From NCBI GenBank assembly GCA_013695975.1, contig JACCZL010000601.1, positions 1-7,371 of the forward strand: DNA of 7,371 nt, read 5' to 3'. Below are positions 5,720 to 7,371 of the stretch, piece after piece (position 1 is the first letter of the stretch; each line of letters begins with the position of its first letter). This DNA comes from Chloroflexota bacterium (GTDB lineage: Bacteria > Chloroflexota > UBA6077 > JACCZL01). Under the pieces are notes generated by a model. It saw only the letters and a list, made by a program, of their open reading frames with translations, was not told the DNA's origin and made no database searches. The translations under genes and the position numbers were made by a program.

Positions 5720-6505
5720 CTACCCGCTCCCGTTGGTCAACGGCCGGATCAACCCTCTGGCGAGCGCCACGGCCTCCGGCAAAAGCTCACCCGCCCGTCC
5801 GCGCACGACCACCGCGGCGACGTCGTCGAGCGGGGTCTCGGTGGCGTTGACGATCGCCAGCTCGGCCCCCGCCTCGATGGCGTAGCGCGGGATGTACGCG
5901 GCCGGAAACACCACCAACGACGAGCCAACCACCAGGCAAAGGTCGCTCGCTCGCGCCTCGCGCTCGGCCCGCCGGACCGCCTCGAGCGGCATCGGCTCGC
6001 CAAAGGACACGCTGGTCGGCTTGAGCACGCCCCGGCACGCGGAACAGGCCGGCTCGTCCTCCCCCTCCAACACCCGCCGCTGAACGTCGGCCCGCGAAAA
6101 GTTCGCCGAGCACTCGAGACAGCGCACCCCATGGGCGTTTCCGTGCAGCTCGACTACCCGTTCGGGGTCATGGCCAGCCGCCTGGTGTAAGCCATCAATG
6201 TTCTGCGTGACCACCGCGCGCAGCTTGCCGAGCCGCTCCAACTCGACCAGCGCAGCGTGAGCCGGGTTCGGCCGGGCGGCCGCGACCACCGGATAGGTGT
6301 GCAGCCCACGCCGCCAGGTCTCACGACGCGACTCAGGGTCGCGCAGAAAATCCTGATAGTTGATCGGACCGTAGCGGTCCCAGACCCCGCCAGGGCTGCG
6401 AAAGTCCGGAATCCCCGATTCGGTACTGACCCCTGCGCCCGTGAACGCCACGATCTGCTCGGACGCCGCGATCAGCTCGGCCAGTTGGCGCACTCCGGTG
6501 TCCAT
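5720..6505 (-). CDS. cobB: Sir2-family NAD+-dependent protein deacylase (sirtuin)
   Basis: This is a 261-aa single-domain sirtuin. The NAD-binding 'GAGVSTESGIPDFR' lies at residues 23-36, 'TQNIDGLH' at 100-107, the catalytic His121 in 'ELHG', zinc cysteines at 129/132 and 154/157, then 'SFGEPMP' and 'VVGSSLVVFPAA'. It removes acyl groups from protein lysines using NAD+, yielding O-acyl-ADP-ribose and nicotinamide. Aligned by eye with E. coli CobB, the Tyr-x-x-Arg pair that favours succinyl/malonyl groups is replaced here by Trp68-x-x-Gly, so plain deacetylation (or other neutral acyl removal) is more likely. It starts 3 bases after the fmdB-like stop with no clear ribosome site, suggesting translational coupling, and is followed by tldD. 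All catalytic residues appear intact. The symbol is by family, not by proven orthology. Confidence 0.95.
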   Translation of the reverse strand: MDTGVRQLAELIAASEQIVAFTGAGVSTESGIPDFRSPGGVWDRYGPINYQDFLRDPESRRETWRRGLHTYPVVAAARPNPAHAALVELERLGKLRAVVTQNIDGLHQAAGHDPERVVELHGNAHGVRCLECSANFSRADVQRRVLEGEDEPACSACRGVLKPTSVSFGEPMPLEAVRRAEREARASDLCLVVGSSLVVFPAAYIPRYAIEAGAELAIVNATETPLDDVAAVVVRGRAGELLPEAVALARGLIRPLTNGSG

Positions 6506-6508
6506 CGT

Positions 6509-6907
6509 TCAGACGGTCGCCGCGCTGAAATCCGGCGCGTCGTCGGCGCCCTCAGCGCCCATCGATCCATCCCCCTCGTCCGGCATTTCACCGGCCTCCA
6601 TCTGGTCCACCATCTCCTTGAAGTCGTCGCCAAGGTCCTCGCCCATCTGCTCGCCCATCTTGCGAGCCCAGCGGGCGATACTCCGCGGATCATTCTCGTC
6701 GACGCCGCCCAGGGCGCTCGGGTCCGCCAGATCCTCCATCCGACTATCTTCGGATTTCAGGAACGCGATCCGCGAGACCATCCTGCTGACGTCCTCCGAG
6801 CCGCAGTGCTCACACCGCGGCTGCGCCCGCTCCGCGGACGCGAAGGTCTGGTAATACAAGCTCGAGCGGCGCTTACACGCGCCACAGCGGTAGTCGTAGA
6901 TTGGCAT
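6509..6907 (-). CDS. FmdB-family small zinc-ribbon protein with long acidic tail
   Basis: Residues 1-50 are the FmdB-type putative regulatory zinc ribbon: 'MPIYDYRCGACKRR', then 'RCEHCGSEDVSRMVS', with two CxxC knuckles (Cys8/11 and Cys32/35) expected to bind one zinc. The remaining ~80 residues are an acidic, Met-rich, partly helical tail ('SIARWARKMGEQMGED' near 76-91, then many Asp/Glu). The start is ATG 6907: it gives the canonical MPxYxY N-terminus and has GGAG 8 bases upstream; the frame open to 6970 adds unrelated residues. The name FmdB comes from formamidase-linked genes, but the function of the family is not established; DNA, RNA or protein binding are all possible. It is first in the likely operon with the sirtuin and tldD-tldE and divergent from the UPF0182 gene. 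Confidence 0.9.
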   Translation of the reverse strand: MPIYDYRCGACKRRSSLYYQTFASAERAQPRCEHCGSEDVSRMVSRIAFLKSEDSRMEDLADPSALGGVDENDPRSIARWARKMGEQMGEDLGDDFKEMVDQMEAGEMPDEGDGSMGAEGADDAPDFSAATV

Positions 6908-6941
6908 CCCCGCCTCTCCGCCCGTGAAGAGTTCTGGCACT

Positions 6942-6947
6942 ATTGTA
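6942..6947 (-). promoter_or_regulatory. Candidate -10 box for the fmdB-sirtuin-tldDE operon
   Basis: On the minus strand TACAAT (5 of 6 to TATAAT) lies about 35 bases before ATG 6907. The 17-base-upstream hexamer is a poor match to TTGACA, and a GC-rich hairpin-forming stretch (6961-6984) occupies the spacer and -35 zone. The position in a divergent intergenic region supports it. It is pattern evidence only. Confidence 0.3.
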
Positions 6948-6960
6948 TCCAGAGCCGGCG

Positions 6961-6984
6961 CCCCGACCACGGTTCGGGGGTCGG
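6961..6984. repeat. GC-rich inverted repeat in the divergent promoter region
   Basis: CCCCGA (6961-6966) pairs with TCGGGG (6974-6979) over a 7-base loop. In the same stretch CCGACC (6963-6968) can pair with GGTCGG (6979-6984). It sits between the two divergent genes, close to the expected control region of both, so it could be an operator. No T run follows, so it is not a terminator. It may be chance in GC-rich sequence. Confidence 0.3.
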
Positions 6985-7031
6985 TCGAAGAGATGGACCA
7001 GTCACATGGATCGCGAAGACACGGATCGCCG

Positions 7032-7371
7032 ATGCGCCTGGTGAAGGAGGTCGGTCGATGGGTTCGCGGGCCAGTCCGCCGTATCGGTCACTGGCGGAGA
7101 TGGCGCGGACCCGTCGTGGCCGTCGCCGCTGTCGTACTCGTCGTCGGGCTGGTGCGCGTCGCCGCCGAGCTCTACACCGACTGGCTTTGGTTCGAGCACC
7201 TCGGGCATGGCTCGATCCTGGCGACCCGCCTCATGACCCAGGCGCTCCTCTTCGGGCTCGTCGGTGGCGCCTCACTGGGTCTTTTCCAGCTCAACGTCGC
7301 CCTCGCTCGCCGCGTCGCCGCCCGTCAGGAGAGGGCCGCGACCAACCACGACGAAGCCCTCTGGGTCTTTC
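7032..7371 (+). CDS. UPF0182 family membrane protein, N-terminal fragment (cut by window edge)
   Basis: The first 113 codons are present and the frame runs off the window; complete family members are about 900-1000 aa. After a basic cytoplasmic start (about residues 1-26) comes membrane segment 1 (about 27-44), then the family's hallmark 'ELYTDWLWFEHLG' at 46-58, then membrane segment 2 (about 68-92) and an Arg-rich loop. The family is widespread in Actinomycetota, Cyanobacteria and Chloroflexota and has no settled function; members have several N-terminal membrane helices and a large extracytoplasmic part. ATG 7032 is taken as start, but ATG 6993 is in frame and adds 13 polar residues; neither has a good ribosome site. 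It is transcribed away from the fmdB-like gene. Family call firm, start uncertain. Confidence 0.88.
   Translation, partial: MRLVKEVGRWVRGPVRRIGHWRRWRGPVVAVAAVVLVVGLVRVAAELYTDWLWFEHLGHGSILATRLMTQALLFGLVGGASLGLFQLNVALARRVAARQERAATNHDEALWVF

Noticed and set aside
7002..7208. Minus-strand 68-codon frame at the right edge
   Set aside because: It lies opposite the UPF0182 hallmark segment and has no supporting signal.

Overview
The window is GC-rich bacterial chromosomal DNA with compact, mostly minus-strand gene layout. The best guess is an uncultured or little-studied member of Chloroflexota (the Thermomicrobia/Limnocylindria/Dehalococcoidia breadth). This is inference from gene content: paired TrkA/RCK genes, a UPF0182 membrane protein, and a small FmdB-type zinc ribbon with a long acidic, Met-rich tail. 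No rRNA or other marker is present, so Actinomycetota-like lineages cannot be excluded.

Layout. Plus strand, left edge: the last 88 codons of an ABC-type substrate-binding protein (1-267), then a MoaD/ThiS-like ubiquitin-fold protein (426-863). The MoaD frame runs 52 codons past its Gly-Gly-Gly and overlaps, tail to tail, a minus-strand gene for an unrecognised 120-residue helical protein (727-1089). From there to 6907 everything is on the minus strand. Read in the direction of transcription this gives fmdB-like zinc ribbon (6907-6509), sirtuin deacylase (6505-5720), tldD (5685-4201) and tldE/pmbA (4204-2891, ATGA overlap), most likely one operon. After 118 bp holding a candidate promoter comes a second operon: universal stress protein (2772-2347), a short TrkA with only the nucleotide-binding half (2318-1899), and a full-length TrkA (1896-1234). 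The right edge carries the first ~113 codons of a divergent plus-strand UPF0182 membrane protein (7032-7371).

How the genes may work together. TldD and TldE normally form one heteromeric metalloprotease, so the 4-nt overlap fits stoichiometric co-expression. Their companions, a protein deacylase and a small zinc ribbon, suggest a peptide/protein processing or quality-control operon, but no substrate peptide gene is visible. The Usp-TrkA-TrkA cluster looks like the cytosolic, nucleotide-sensing part of a K+ (or other cation) transport system. No membrane subunit is present in the window.

I see no CRISPR array, mobile element, tRNA or rRNA, and no clearly new biological system. The points most worth checking are the apparent loss of the MoaD stop codon, the asymmetric RCK pair with a motif-degenerate Usp, and the fmdB-sirtuin-tldDE operon.
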